Source: Comamonadaceae bacterium (GTDB taxonomy: Bacteria > Pseudomonadota > Gammaproteobacteria > Burkholderiales > Burkholderiaceae). From it: a stretch of 7,208 nt of DNA. Positions within the stretch are counted from its first letter, which is position 1. Every line of letters begins with the position of its first letter. Below, one piece after another: positions 1 through 5,946 of this stretch. The stretch covers positions 1 through 7,208 of the forward strand of contig CANKOT010000114.1 in assembly GCA_947484245.1 (NCBI GenBank), read 5' to 3'. The position numbers were made by a program, and so were the translations under genes. The notes below the pieces were generated by a model, which did not search any database, was not told the origin of the DNA, and saw only the letters and a program-made list of their open reading frames with translations.

Positions 1-335
1 AAAGATGGAATGGCCGCCATTTTCATGACATCTTTTTCCATTTTCATTTCGTGAACTTCTGCCACGCCCGCGACAGGGCTGCTGACACTCAAAAGCTTGC
101 TGTTTTCTTTGGCTGTGATTTTCATGAAAGCACCTGTGGCTTTCTGACCCGCAACGGTGGGCCGAACCCAGCTGTCGCTGATGGTCACATTGGCATTGGC
201 AACGGAACTTTTAGAACCGCTCTCGGCTTTGATGCTCGGCACGACAGTTTGGGCGTGGACATTGCCTGACAAAAAACATGCTGACAAGCCAAGGACAAGT
301 CTTGAAAGGAATCGATCTGTGTGCGCTTTGAACAT
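1..335 (-). CDS. PCuAC-family periplasmic copper chaperone, 3' part beyond the left edge
   Basis: The minus strand is open from an ATG at 335 to the window edge (111 codons plus two bases), so the C-terminus is missing. Residues 1-28 form an exported leader: basic start, hydrophobic stretch (LVLGLSACFLSG), and a VHA-Q cleavage site. About 20 low-complexity residues (30-49) follow before the domain begins near TISDSWVRPTVAGQKATGAF. That segment, M71, and VHEMKMEKDVMKM (residues 94-106) match the PCuAC (formerly DUF461) fold, which binds Cu(I) in the periplasm through Met/His ligands and passes it to cytochrome oxidase assembly or copper-handling proteins. Candidate ligands seen here are M71, H95 and M97; the upstream His/Met of the classical motif is not evident. 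It lies downstream of the lipoprotein gene on the same strand but behind a terminator. No Shine-Dalgarno precedes the ATG. Family assignment is firm; the biological partner is inference. Confidence 0.85.
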   Translation of the reverse strand, partial: MFKAHTDRFLSRLVLGLSACFLSGNVHAQTVVPSIKAESGSKSSVANANVTISDSWVRPTVAGQKATGAFMKITAKENSKLLSVSSPVAGVAEVHEMKMEKDVMKMAAIPS

Positions 336-372
336 GCTGGAGATTATCTCAGATACAAAAAAGGCCACCCAA
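336..372 (-). promoter_or_regulatory. Candidate leaderless promoter for the copper chaperone
   Basis: On the minus strand a -10-like GATAAT lies at 348-343, so transcription would be expected to start at about 336, directly before the ATG at 335. A weak -35-like TTGGGT lies 18 bp upstream at 372-367, inside the loop and arm of the preceding terminator hairpin. There is no purine-rich Shine-Dalgarno before the ATG, which fits a leaderless mRNA. The -35 matches consensus at only three positions, so this is a suggestion rather than a firm call. Confidence 0.35.
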
Positions 373-384
373 ATGAGTGGCCTT
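357..384 (-). terminator. Rho-independent terminator after the hydrolase lipoprotein gene
   Basis: A perfect 8-bp stem (AAGGCCAC at 361-368 with GTGGCCTT at 377-384) encloses an 8-nt loop. Read on the minus strand it ends in six consecutive T (362-357). It starts 20 nt after the lipoprotein stop codon at 405-407, so it serves that gene. It lies only 21 nt before the next start codon at 335. Confidence 0.85.
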
Positions 385-404
385 CAGGAAAAAGCTCAGA
401 CTGC

Positions 405-2732
405 TTATTGGCCTAAAGTGACAAAATTTGGCTGGGTTGACTGCATCAAGCCTCGGTTTTTGTAGTCAATGGCATCGTCTGCCAACATCAACTTGTCGGC
501 CACCAATTTGTCAACTGACGCATTCCATGCGCTGACGTAGCCAGCTTTGGTGCCATACAGTTCCTGCACGCTCTTGCGTGTGTCGGCCTTACTTTTGGCG
601 CTTGTGTTCAAAGCAAAACCCAATTGCGAGCTGCTCAAGCCGTTTTGGTCACCCGCCACAAAACCAGATTTGCGAATGCTGTAGCTCATGAAACTGGCCA
701 GAGGCACGGCACTGTCAGGCATTTTCACACCCGCTTTGCTATTGCCTTGCGCATCTTGCGTAGGTTGGTGCACCACATACATTTTGTTTGATGGAATGGA
801 AGGAATGACACTTTCATCGTTCACCGTCAAGGTGTTGTAAACACCACTGTAGGCCAAACCTAAGCTTGGCAAATCAATGGCGCTCAAGCTTTTGGGATCG
901 GTGGTGGGCACACTCATCGTACCGTCTGCCACTTTGGGCCAGCTGCTTGCCAAGGGCGCTGCAGTGCCTTTGACCCAAGCATCCAAGTTGCTCATCAATG
1001 CACGGAACAAAGCCGTACTGGCATTCAAGGCGCCTGGCGATGTGGACACCGCAGTTGCAGCAACTGATCTATTAACTGTGTAATCGGGCTGCGATCTGGC
1101 ATTGTTTGCCAACTGCTGCGGACCGTGTGAGGTGCCTGCAGAGTAGAAAAGTCGCACATTGCCAGGGATCTCAAGGTCTTTGCCAGCGCCGTCCGTTGAA
1201 ACCAGCGAAGCGCGAGCACCACCAAATTCAATCGGGCTGTCGTATTGGAAGACTTTCGGGCAATTGTTGGTCTCAGCACACTTTTTCATCAAGCCATCTG
1301 TCTTGCCTGTCAGCGGATCGGTGATTGTGCTGTAGGCAAAGGGGAATTGATCGCCAGGAGTGTAGTGGGTTTCATGCTGACGAGAATAGTCACCAGGTTT
1401 AGACCATCGGTAGTTGGTATAGGTTTTTCTAGAACCGCCCACCAGTGGCAACATGCCATCAAAGACTGTTCGCAATTGCTTGTCTGTGTTAAAGCCTAAC
1501 CATAAGAAATCACGCAGGTATCGACCCGATTGGGAGATACCCGTTGCCAAAGTGGTGGTGATGTTGCCAGCCACTGGGTTGGCATTGCCTTGCAGGTCAA
1601 ACTTTTCGTATTTCAGGAAAGAAATCAAATCGCGAACACCCAAGAATCCGAGGCCCATGGGCTTTGGATCGGTTGCGGTGTAGTTGAAATGGTAGATTGA
1701 TCCATTGTCACTGCCTGCATCCAATGCCGCGGCATAGGCAGTGCTTGCGCGAACCTTGTCCCTGTCAATGGTGACATAACCAAAGCCTGTTGCACCTGTA
1801 TTGCCGCCCTCGGCAACACCGGTGCCAGCGGTGTAGGTCCACATACTGGCATCCACCGTGATAGGCGCATCTGTAGGTGTTCTGCGAATGGTCAATGTTG
1901 CGGGTGAGTTGGCAACACGCGGATAGTAAGTGCCTAACAAATTACTTGTTGCATTGTCCGCAATGAATTCGTCTTGGGATGCGCCTGTTATTTTGGCGCC
2001 ATTTTCTTTGGCCACAGGCAGCGTCATGCCAGGGGCATACCATTTTTTAGTGCTGGTAATGGCTGCAGTCGCACCACTCAATGAAGATGGGCGATCACCT
2101 TGCCAACCAGAGAAGACGACAGTCATACCCTGCTTCATCAAATAGCCTTTGCCTGCGCCTAAACCTGTGACCACATCAACACCGCTTGTGGGAATGGCAG
2201 GTGCGACATTGTCAAAGAGGTTATTGCCCGAGCCATCGTTAAGGGCTTCAAATGCACTTGAGTTGGTTCGGTTGTTGACGATGTAAAGCAATGAGCCATT
2301 GCCTTTGGAGGCGTCGGCGGGCGTTAGCATGACCACATCAAATTTGTAGGTCACCATGCCTGCACTGTCGGCTGTATTTTTAAGATCAACGATGGTTGAA
2401 ACGCACGGGTCAGTTGAGTTCACTTTGCCTGTGGCTTCAGCCAAGATGTATTTGTAAGCACCCACAGCGCCAAATTGGGCACCATTGAAAGCAGGGCCAC
2501 TGCCTTTTGTGACAAAAGACTCAATCGACGATGCCACAATGGGGCAAGATGTGGTGAGCTCTGGGGCCACAATGGCCGACTTAGGCGCTGGAATAGAGGG
2601 TGCGCTGAAGATTAAATCACTCGAACCACAGGCCACCAAAGCCGCCGCCGCCGTCACGGCCAACAGCACAGTTTGCGGTCGCAACTGCCGCCATTTATTT
2701 GTTGGTTGCATTGCTATTAATTTGAAAGTCAT
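405..2732 (-). CDS. Alpha/beta-hydrolase-domain lipoprotein (Abhydrolase_10-like), secreted
   Basis: This encodes about 775 residues from the preferred ATG at 2732. An in-frame ATG at 2744 exists, but GGAG at 2742-2739 sits 6 nt before the ATG at 2732 and overlaps the earlier one, so the inner start is chosen. The N-terminus has a basic region, a hydrophobic core (VLLAVTAAAA) and a lipobox LVAC with C35 as lipidation site. The next residues are Gly-Ser, not Asp, which favours the outer membrane by the E. coli rule. Domain landmarks are SGWQGD near 208-213, GISQSGRYLRDF with a candidate nucleophile S400, the GGSRKTYTNYRW segment that follows, and SAGTSHGP with a candidate catalytic H536. These match the large 'alpha/beta hydrolase domain' proteins, whose substrates are mostly unknown; an ester or lactone is likely. 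Cysteine pairs CAETNNC (485/491) and C63/C110 could form disulfides. It appears monocistronic, with its own terminator. Fold confident, substrate unknown. Confidence 0.82.
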   Translation of the reverse strand: MTFKLIAMQPTNKWRQLRPQTVLLAVTAAAALVACGSSDLIFSAPSIPAPKSAIVAPELTTSCPIVASSIESFVTKGSGPAFNGAQFGAVGAYKYILAEATGKVNSTDPCVSTIVDLKNTADSAGMVTYKFDVVMLTPADASKGNGSLLYIVNNRTNSSAFEALNDGSGNNLFDNVAPAIPTSGVDVVTGLGAGKGYLMKQGMTVVFSGWQGDRPSSLSGATAAITSTKKWYAPGMTLPVAKENGAKITGASQDEFIADNATSNLLGTYYPRVANSPATLTIRRTPTDAPITVDASMWTYTAGTGVAEGGNTGATGFGYVTIDRDKVRASTAYAAALDAGSDNGSIYHFNYTATDPKPMGLGFLGVRDLISFLKYEKFDLQGNANPVAGNITTTLATGISQSGRYLRDFLWLGFNTDKQLRTVFDGMLPLVGGSRKTYTNYRWSKPGDYSRQHETHYTPGDQFPFAYSTITDPLTGKTDGLMKKCAETNNCPKVFQYDSPIEFGGARASLVSTDGAGKDLEIPGNVRLFYSAGTSHGPQQLANNARSQPDYTVNRSVAATAVSTSPGALNASTALFRALMSNLDAWVKGTAAPLASSWPKVADGTMSVPTTDPKSLSAIDLPSLGLAYSGVYNTLTVNDESVIPSIPSNKMYVVHQPTQDAQGNSKAGVKMPDSAVPLASFMSYSIRKSGFVAGDQNGLSSSQLGFALNTSAKSKADTRKSVQELYGTKAGYVSAWNASVDKLVADKLMLADDAIDYKNRGLMQSTQPNFVTLGQ

Positions 2733-2738
2733 GTCTCG

Positions 2739-2742
2739 CTCC
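2739..2742 (-). promoter_or_regulatory. Ribosome binding site deciding the lipoprotein start
   Basis: GGAG read on the minus strand lies 6 nt upstream of the ATG at 2732 and partly overlaps the in-frame ATG at 2744. The upstream ATG has only a weak AAGAA before it, so this site supports the shorter protein. Confidence 0.65.
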
Positions 2743-2746
2743 ATTT

Positions 2747-2784
2747 CTTATAAATTTTAGAAAATCTGTTCAATGAATTTCCAA
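2747..2784 (-). promoter_or_regulatory. Possible promoter of the lipoprotein gene
   Basis: Two overlapping weak candidates are visible on the minus strand: TTGGAA (2784-2779) with TAAAAT (2759-2754) at a 19-bp spacer, and TTGAAC (2773-2768) with TATAAG (2752-2747) at a 15-bp spacer. Both spacers are off the ideal 17 bp. The region is AT-rich and lies just before the gene, so a promoter here is expected, but which hexamers are used cannot be told. Confidence 0.3.
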
Positions 2785-2885
2785 TGACAGAATGATTTCA
2801 ATTCATCTGGTCGCAAAGAGGGTAAATACTCAATCAAAAAAAGAAATGATTTGAAAAATAGTGCCTTGGTACTCACATCGTAGAA

Positions 2886-2901
2886 TGAGGAAAATTCCTC
2901 A
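2886..2901. repeat. Perfect 7-bp inverted repeat in the purT leader
   Basis: TGAGGAA (2886-2892) and TTCCTCA (2895-2901) are perfect inverted repeats separated by two A. The repeat ends 29 nt before the purT ATG and overlaps a -10-like TAGAAT at 2881-2886, for which no good -35 is seen. It could be an operator half-site pair or a small RNA hairpin that hides the purine-rich GAGG. It does not resemble the E. coli PurR box. Function is unknown. Confidence 0.5.
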
Positions 2902-2930
2902 CCTGAGAAAAAGTAACCCGATTAACCACC

Positions 2931-4070
2931 ATGAAAAAAATCCTGCTTTTAGGCTCCGGAGAACTCGGCAAAGAATTCGTCATCAGCGCCAAGCGTTTGG
3001 GCTGCTATGTCATTGCCTGCGACAGCTACGCGGGTGCACCCGCCATGCAAGTGGCCGATGAATGCGAAATTTTCAGCATGCTCGACGAAGCCCCTTTGCG
3101 AGCAGCCATTGCCAAACACCAACCCGACCTGATCGTTCCAGAAATTGAAGCCATTCGCACCGAGGTTTTGCTCGATGTTGAGAAAGAAGGTATCGAGGTC
3201 ATTCCCAGCGCACGCGCCGCCAACCTCACCATGAACCGCGATCGCATTCGCGATGTAGCGGTTGGGCTGGGTGTACGCACCGCCAAGTTCAATTACGCAG
3301 AATCCAGCGATGAACTGATGGCACAAGCCAAAGCCATTGGCTTTCCGGTGGTCATCAAACCGGTCATGAGCTCTTCGGGCAAAGGCCAAAGCGTGGCCAA
3401 GACCGAAGCCGACGTTCAAGCCAGTTGGGATTACGCTTGCGCAGGCATGCGTGGCGACCGCAAAAAAGTCATTGTGGAAGAGTTCATTCACTTTGAATTT
3501 GAAATTACGCTTCTCACCATTCGCCAACGGACTGGGCCTACTTTGTTCTGCCCACCCATTGGCCATGTGCAAGAACGCGGCGACTACCAATACAGCTGGC
3601 AGCCTCAGGCCATGGCGCCAAATTATTTAAAAGCCGCGCAAGACATGGCCGAAAAAGTCACCGCCGATTTAGGCGGCGCAGGTTTGTTTGGCGTTGAATT
3701 TTTTGTCACCGCCACTGAGGTCATTTTCAGTGAACTCAGCCCTCGCCCACACGACACCGGCATGGTGACCTTGATCAGCCAAAACCTGAGTGAATTTGAT
3801 TTGCATGCACGCGCCATTTTGGGCCTGCCCATTCCGCTCATTGAAGCGGTTGAAGGCGCCAGTGCCGTGGTGCTTGCCGACCGTGAAGGCAAAAACCCAA
3901 GCTACTCTGGCGTATTGGAAGCCTTGCTAGAACCTGGCGTTGATGTTCGCATTTTTGGCAAACCCACCACGCGTCCTTATCGACGTATGGCGGTGGCTTT
4001 GGCCAAAGGCGATAAAGCCTTAGAACGTGCACGCGCTGCTGCAGCCAAAATCAGTGTGCACGTTTCGTAA
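2931..4070 (+). CDS. purT: Formate-dependent phosphoribosylglycinamide formyltransferase (GAR transformylase 2)
   Basis: PurT is a cytosolic ATP-grasp enzyme that makes formyl-GAR from GAR, formate and ATP, the third step of purine synthesis, without folate. The 379 residues show the nucleotide-binding start [11 protein letters not shown] (residues 5-15), the GAR-site segments [11 protein letters not shown] and VPEIEAI, TMNRD with R103, the ATP-grasp K143 and glycine loop MSSSGKGQS (146-154), the EEF hinge (183-185), the Mg ligands E256 (GVEFF) and E268 ([11 protein letters not shown]), D275, K344 and the RR pair at 351-352. By alignment from memory these correspond to E. coli PurT residues. 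The protein begins about 11-13 residues later than the E. coli enzyme. A stop at 2904-2906 and no earlier in-frame start show that this is genuine. The Shine-Dalgarno is weak (GAGAAAAAG, too distant). It stands alone, diverging from the lipoprotein gene and converging on the nitroreductase. All expected catalytic residues are present, so it should be active. Confidence 0.97.
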   Translation: MKKILLLGSGELGKEFVISAKRLGCYVIACDSYAGAPAMQVADECEIFSMLDEAPLRAAIAKHQPDLIVPEIEAIRTEVLLDVEKEGIEVIPSARAANLTMNRDRIRDVAVGLGVRTAKFNYAESSDELMAQAKAIGFPVVIKPVMSSSGKGQSVAKTEADVQASWDYACAGMRGDRKKVIVEEFIHFEFEITLLTIRQRTGPTLFCPPIGHVQERGDYQYSWQPQAMAPNYLKAAQDMAEKVTADLGGAGLFGVEFFVTATEVIFSELSPRPHDTGMVTLISQNLSEFDLHARAILGLPIPLIEAVEGASAVVLADREGKNPSYSGVLEALLEPGVDVRIFGKPTTRPYRRMAVALAKGDKALERARAAAAKISVHVS

Positions 4071-4071
4071 A

Positions 4072-4103
4072 AAAAGGCCTTGCAACATTCTGCAGAGCCT
4101 TTT
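4072..4103. terminator. Bidirectional terminator between purT and the nitroreductase gene
   Basis: AAAAGGC (4072-4078) pairs with GCCTTTT (4097-4103), and TTGCA (4081 region) continues the stem with TGCAG after one mismatch, leaving the loop ACATTC (4085-4090). Rightward it starts 2 nt after the purT stop and ends in four T. Leftward it ends in a run of seven T, making it the stronger terminator for the nitroreductase gene, whose stop is at 4118-4120. Confidence 0.85.
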
Positions 4104-4117
4104 CATATAGATGTGAA

Positions 4118-4753
4118 TCACTTCACTTCGGTGATGAACTTGTCGTTGGTGCGGCGTACTTTTTTCATGTTGACCAACCAATCTTTGTCGGCTTCGCGAT
4201 AACCCAACGGCAACAACACAGTGCTGCGAAGTCCGCGTGCAGCCAAGCCCAAAATTTCATCAACCTCAGCAGGTTTAAAGCCTTCCATGGGTGTGGCGTC
4301 CACTTCTTGCTCAGCCGCCGCAATCAAAGCAGTACCCAAAGCAATGTAGGACTGCTTGGCAGCATGTTGAAAATTAACTTCAGGCCCTTTTGCAGGATAG
4401 TTTTTCAACAACATTTGACGATAGGCTTCGGCACCTTCGTTCACAAAACCGCGCACTTCATTGTTGTAGTCAAACATCATGTTGATGCGGTCGGCGGTGT
4501 AGTCGTTCCATGCGGCAAATACCAAAAGGTGTGAGCCTTCTGTGATTTGAGCCTGATTGCTAGCGGCAATCTGTATTTTGGCGCGAACTTCTTTGTTCGT
4601 GACGAGAATGATTTCGTAGGGCTGCAAACCACTGGACGTTGCCGTCATGCGAATGGCTTCCAAGATGCGTTGTACTTTGGCTTCTGGGACGGACTTGGTG
4701 GGGTCCATTTTTTTGGTGGCATAACGCCAATTGAGGGCTTGAAACAAATCCAT
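4118..4753 (-). CDS. NfsB-like nitroreductase family flavoprotein, NAD(P)H-dependent
   Basis: This 211-residue protein is of the size and pattern of the FMN nitroreductase family, closest in my reading to the E. coli NfsB / dihydropteridine reductase branch (217 aa). Evidence is the N-terminal FMN phosphate motif WRYATKKMD (R10, K14), the SSGLQPYEIILVTN strand (40-53), KQSYIALGTALIAAAEQEVDA (133-153) leading to PMEGF with E157-G158 at the flavin, and the C-terminal LPLGYREADKD plus basic KKVRR (197-201). The members usually reduce quinones, nitroaromatics or related electrophiles as soluble FMN homodimers; the natural substrate here is unknown. AGGA at 4764-4761 lies 7 nt before the ATG and supports the start. 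It is downstream of the solute-binding protein gene on the same strand, but a strong terminator separates them with almost no room for a separate promoter. The family is firm and the exact subgroup less so. Confidence 0.9.
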   Translation of the reverse strand: MDLFQALNWRYATKKMDPTKSVPEAKVQRILEAIRMTATSSGLQPYEIILVTNKEVRAKIQIAASNQAQITEGSHLLVFAAWNDYTADRINMMFDYNNEVRGFVNEGAEAYRQMLLKNYPAKGPEVNFQHAAKQSYIALGTALIAAAEQEVDATPMEGFKPAEVDEILGLAARGLRSTVLLPLGYREADKDWLVNMKKVRRTNDKFITEVK

Positions 4754-4771
4754 GAATAAATCCTAGTGATC

Positions 4772-4803
4772 AAAAAACAAACGGGAGTTTAACTCCCGTT
4801 TGT
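4772..4803 (-). terminator. Strong terminator after the solute-binding protein gene
   Basis: A perfect 13-bp inverted repeat runs from 4777 to 4803 around one central base (core CGGGAGTT T AACTCCCG). Read leftward it is followed by a T-tract down to 4772. It sits 43 nt after the binding-protein stop codon and only 18 nt before the nitroreductase start codon at 4753. In the rightward direction no T-tract follows. Confidence 0.85.
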
Positions 4804-4817
4804 CCCTCATCGACCAG

Positions 4818-4835
4818 AGCAAGGCAAGCCTTGCT
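4818..4835. repeat. Short inverted repeat downstream of the binding-protein gene
   Basis: AGCAAGGC and GCCTTGCT form an 8-bp perfect inverted repeat around AA, between the binding-protein stop and its terminator. No T-tract follows in either direction. It may protect the mRNA 3' end or be incidental. Confidence 0.35.
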
Positions 4836-4846
4836 GCAGGCCCTGA

Positions 4847-5818
4847 CTATTCAGCGGTATAGCCAGAAGCCTTGATAGGCGCTTCCCAACGCTTAAGGTG
4901 GGTTGCCTGTGATGCAGTGAGAGCCTGAGCGTTGGCGTAGTTTGGCACCAAGCCAAAGCCCCTGATGCGGGCTTGAATGTCAGGAGCACTCAAAGCCTGT
5001 GCCACTGCATCACTGATTTTTTGCACACGATCTGCGGCCATGTTGGCGGGTCCATAAACGCCAAAGTAAGCATCGGCCACCACATTCACGCCAATTTCCT
5101 TCAAAGTCGGCACATCAGGCAAAGCTGCAGAGCGAGTCTCACCCGTGACAGCCACAATTTTCACCTTGCCTGTTTTGTGATGCTCCAAAGTTTCAGAGGC
5201 CGTATCAATCATGACGGGAATTTGTCCCCCAATTAAATCTTGAGCAGCAGGCGCGCCACCTTTGTAGGCCACGTGAGTCATGGGCGTGCTGGTTTCTTGC
5301 GCCAACAATTGACCCGCAAAGTGAGGCACGGTGCCTGCACCAGACGTAGCGTAATTGGCTTTGCCGGGGTTGGCTTTTAACCAAGACATCAATCCTCTGA
5401 TATCTGTTGCAGGTGAACCAGGGCCTGTCGTGACCGCAAAATCAAATGTGGTGACACGCGCAATGGCGGTGTAATCTTTGACAGGGTCGTAGCCTAAATT
5501 TTTGTAGAGCCAAGGCATGATCACAAGGCCACCCGAGGGCACCAAGGCCAGCGTGTTGCCATCTGGGTTTGCTTTCTTTAACTCACCCAATGCAATGCGG
5601 CCGGCAGCGCCAGGCTTGTTTTCGACAATGACATTTTGGTCCAAGCTGACTCGAAGTTTTTCTGCCAACAATCTGGCCACCACATCGACTGAGCCACCTG
5701 GCGGAAAGCCCACCAAGACCTTCACGGTTGTCTTGTCTTGTGCCAAGGCTGAAGTACACAGGCCGAACAGGCCTAAGCTGGCGCTCAAAATCACTAACTT
5801 CAAAAGATTTCTTTTCAT
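4847..5818 (-). CDS. Tripartite tricarboxylate transporter-type solute-binding protein (TctC/Bug family)
   Basis: The product is 323 residues from the ATG at 5818. A further in-frame ATG lies at 5830, but GGGAG (5828-5824) is 5 nt before the inner ATG and overlaps the outer one, so the inner start is used. Residues 1-26 are a Sec signal peptide ending SALA-Q. The mature protein shows the Bug hallmarks: VGFPPGGSVDVVARLLAEKL (36-55), IVENKPGAAGRIA (64-76), NYATSGAGTVPHFAGQLL (155-172), AYKGGAPAAQDLIGGQIPVM (184-203) and LPDVPTLKEIG (233-243). Such proteins are periplasmic receptors that capture carboxylates such as tricarboxylates, nicotinate, amino acids or aromatic acids. Many in Burkholderiales are orphans without TctA/TctB membrane genes, and none is seen here. 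It diverges from the amidohydrolase gene, which suggests that it delivers or senses that enzyme's substrate or a precursor. The ligand cannot be read from the sequence. Confidence 0.93.
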   Translation of the reverse strand: MKRNLLKLVILSASLGLFGLCTSALAQDKTTVKVLVGFPPGGSVDVVARLLAEKLRVSLDQNVIVENKPGAAGRIALGELKKANPDGNTLALVPSGGLVIMPWLYKNLGYDPVKDYTAIARVTTFDFAVTTGPGSPATDIRGLMSWLKANPGKANYATSGAGTVPHFAGQLLAQETSTPMTHVAYKGGAPAAQDLIGGQIPVMIDTASETLEHHKTGKVKIVAVTGETRSAALPDVPTLKEIGVNVVADAYFGVYGPANMAADRVQKISDAVAQALSAPDIQARIRGFGLVPNYANAQALTASQATHLKRWEAPIKASGYTAE

Positions 5819-5823
5819 GCGAT

Positions 5824-5828
5824 CTCCC
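5824..5828 (-). promoter_or_regulatory. Ribosome binding site deciding the binding-protein start
   Basis: GGGAG on the minus strand lies 5 nt before the ATG at 5818 and overlaps the alternative ATG at 5830. It supports the shorter protein, whose start also gives a standard signal peptide. Confidence 0.7.
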
Positions 5829-5850
5829 ATTGCTGTTGAACTAATTTCAC

Positions 5851-5878
5851 CTGACCCACATCAAGTGTCGCTCATAAT
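5851..5878 (+). promoter_or_regulatory. Possible promoter of the amidohydrolase-MFS operon
   Basis: CTGACC (5851-5856) and CATAAT (5873-5878) are separated by 16 bp; the -10 matches consensus at five of six positions and the -35 at four. A start near 5885 would give a leader of about 60 nt. It lies in the 128-bp gap between the divergent binding-protein and amidohydrolase genes. No clear promoter was found for the leftward gene in this gap. Confidence 0.35.
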
Positions 5879-5884
5879 CGAGTT

Positions 5885-5904
5885 GCAAGCCCATTGGGGT
5901 TTGC
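5885..5904 (+). repeat. Inverted repeat in the amidohydrolase leader
   Basis: GCAAGCCC (5885-5892) pairs with GGGTTTGC (5897-5904), one pair being G-T, around the loop ATTG. It sits right at the predicted transcript start, about 40 nt before the start codon, and is not followed by a T-tract. It could be a regulator site or a 5' stabilising hairpin. Confidence 0.4.
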
Positions 5905-5946
5905 GTGATGTCTGCCCTCTATTTCAACCATTAGGAGCCCCCTTCC

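Noticed and set aside
157..465. Plus-strand open frame of 102 codons at the left end
   Set aside because: It is antisense to the copper-chaperone gene, crosses the terminator at 357-384, and enters the antisense of the lipoprotein's 3' end; no motif is present.
2820..2860. A-rich run upstream of purT as a terminator or curved-DNA element
   Set aside because: No stem accompanies the A-tracts and there is no converging gene here; plain AT-rich divergent intergenic DNA explains it.
2851..2886. TTGAAA (2851) with TAGAAT (2881) as a purT promoter
   Set aside because: The spacing is 24 bp, too long for a standard sigma-70 promoter, and no better -35 is seen at 16-18 bp.
2949..3590. Open frame of 213 codons on the minus strand opposite purT
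   Set aside because: It lies wholly antisense to a well-conserved gene, has no recognisable domain, and its composition (many His, Phe, Asn, Gly) is typical of a reverse-strand shadow of coding sequence.
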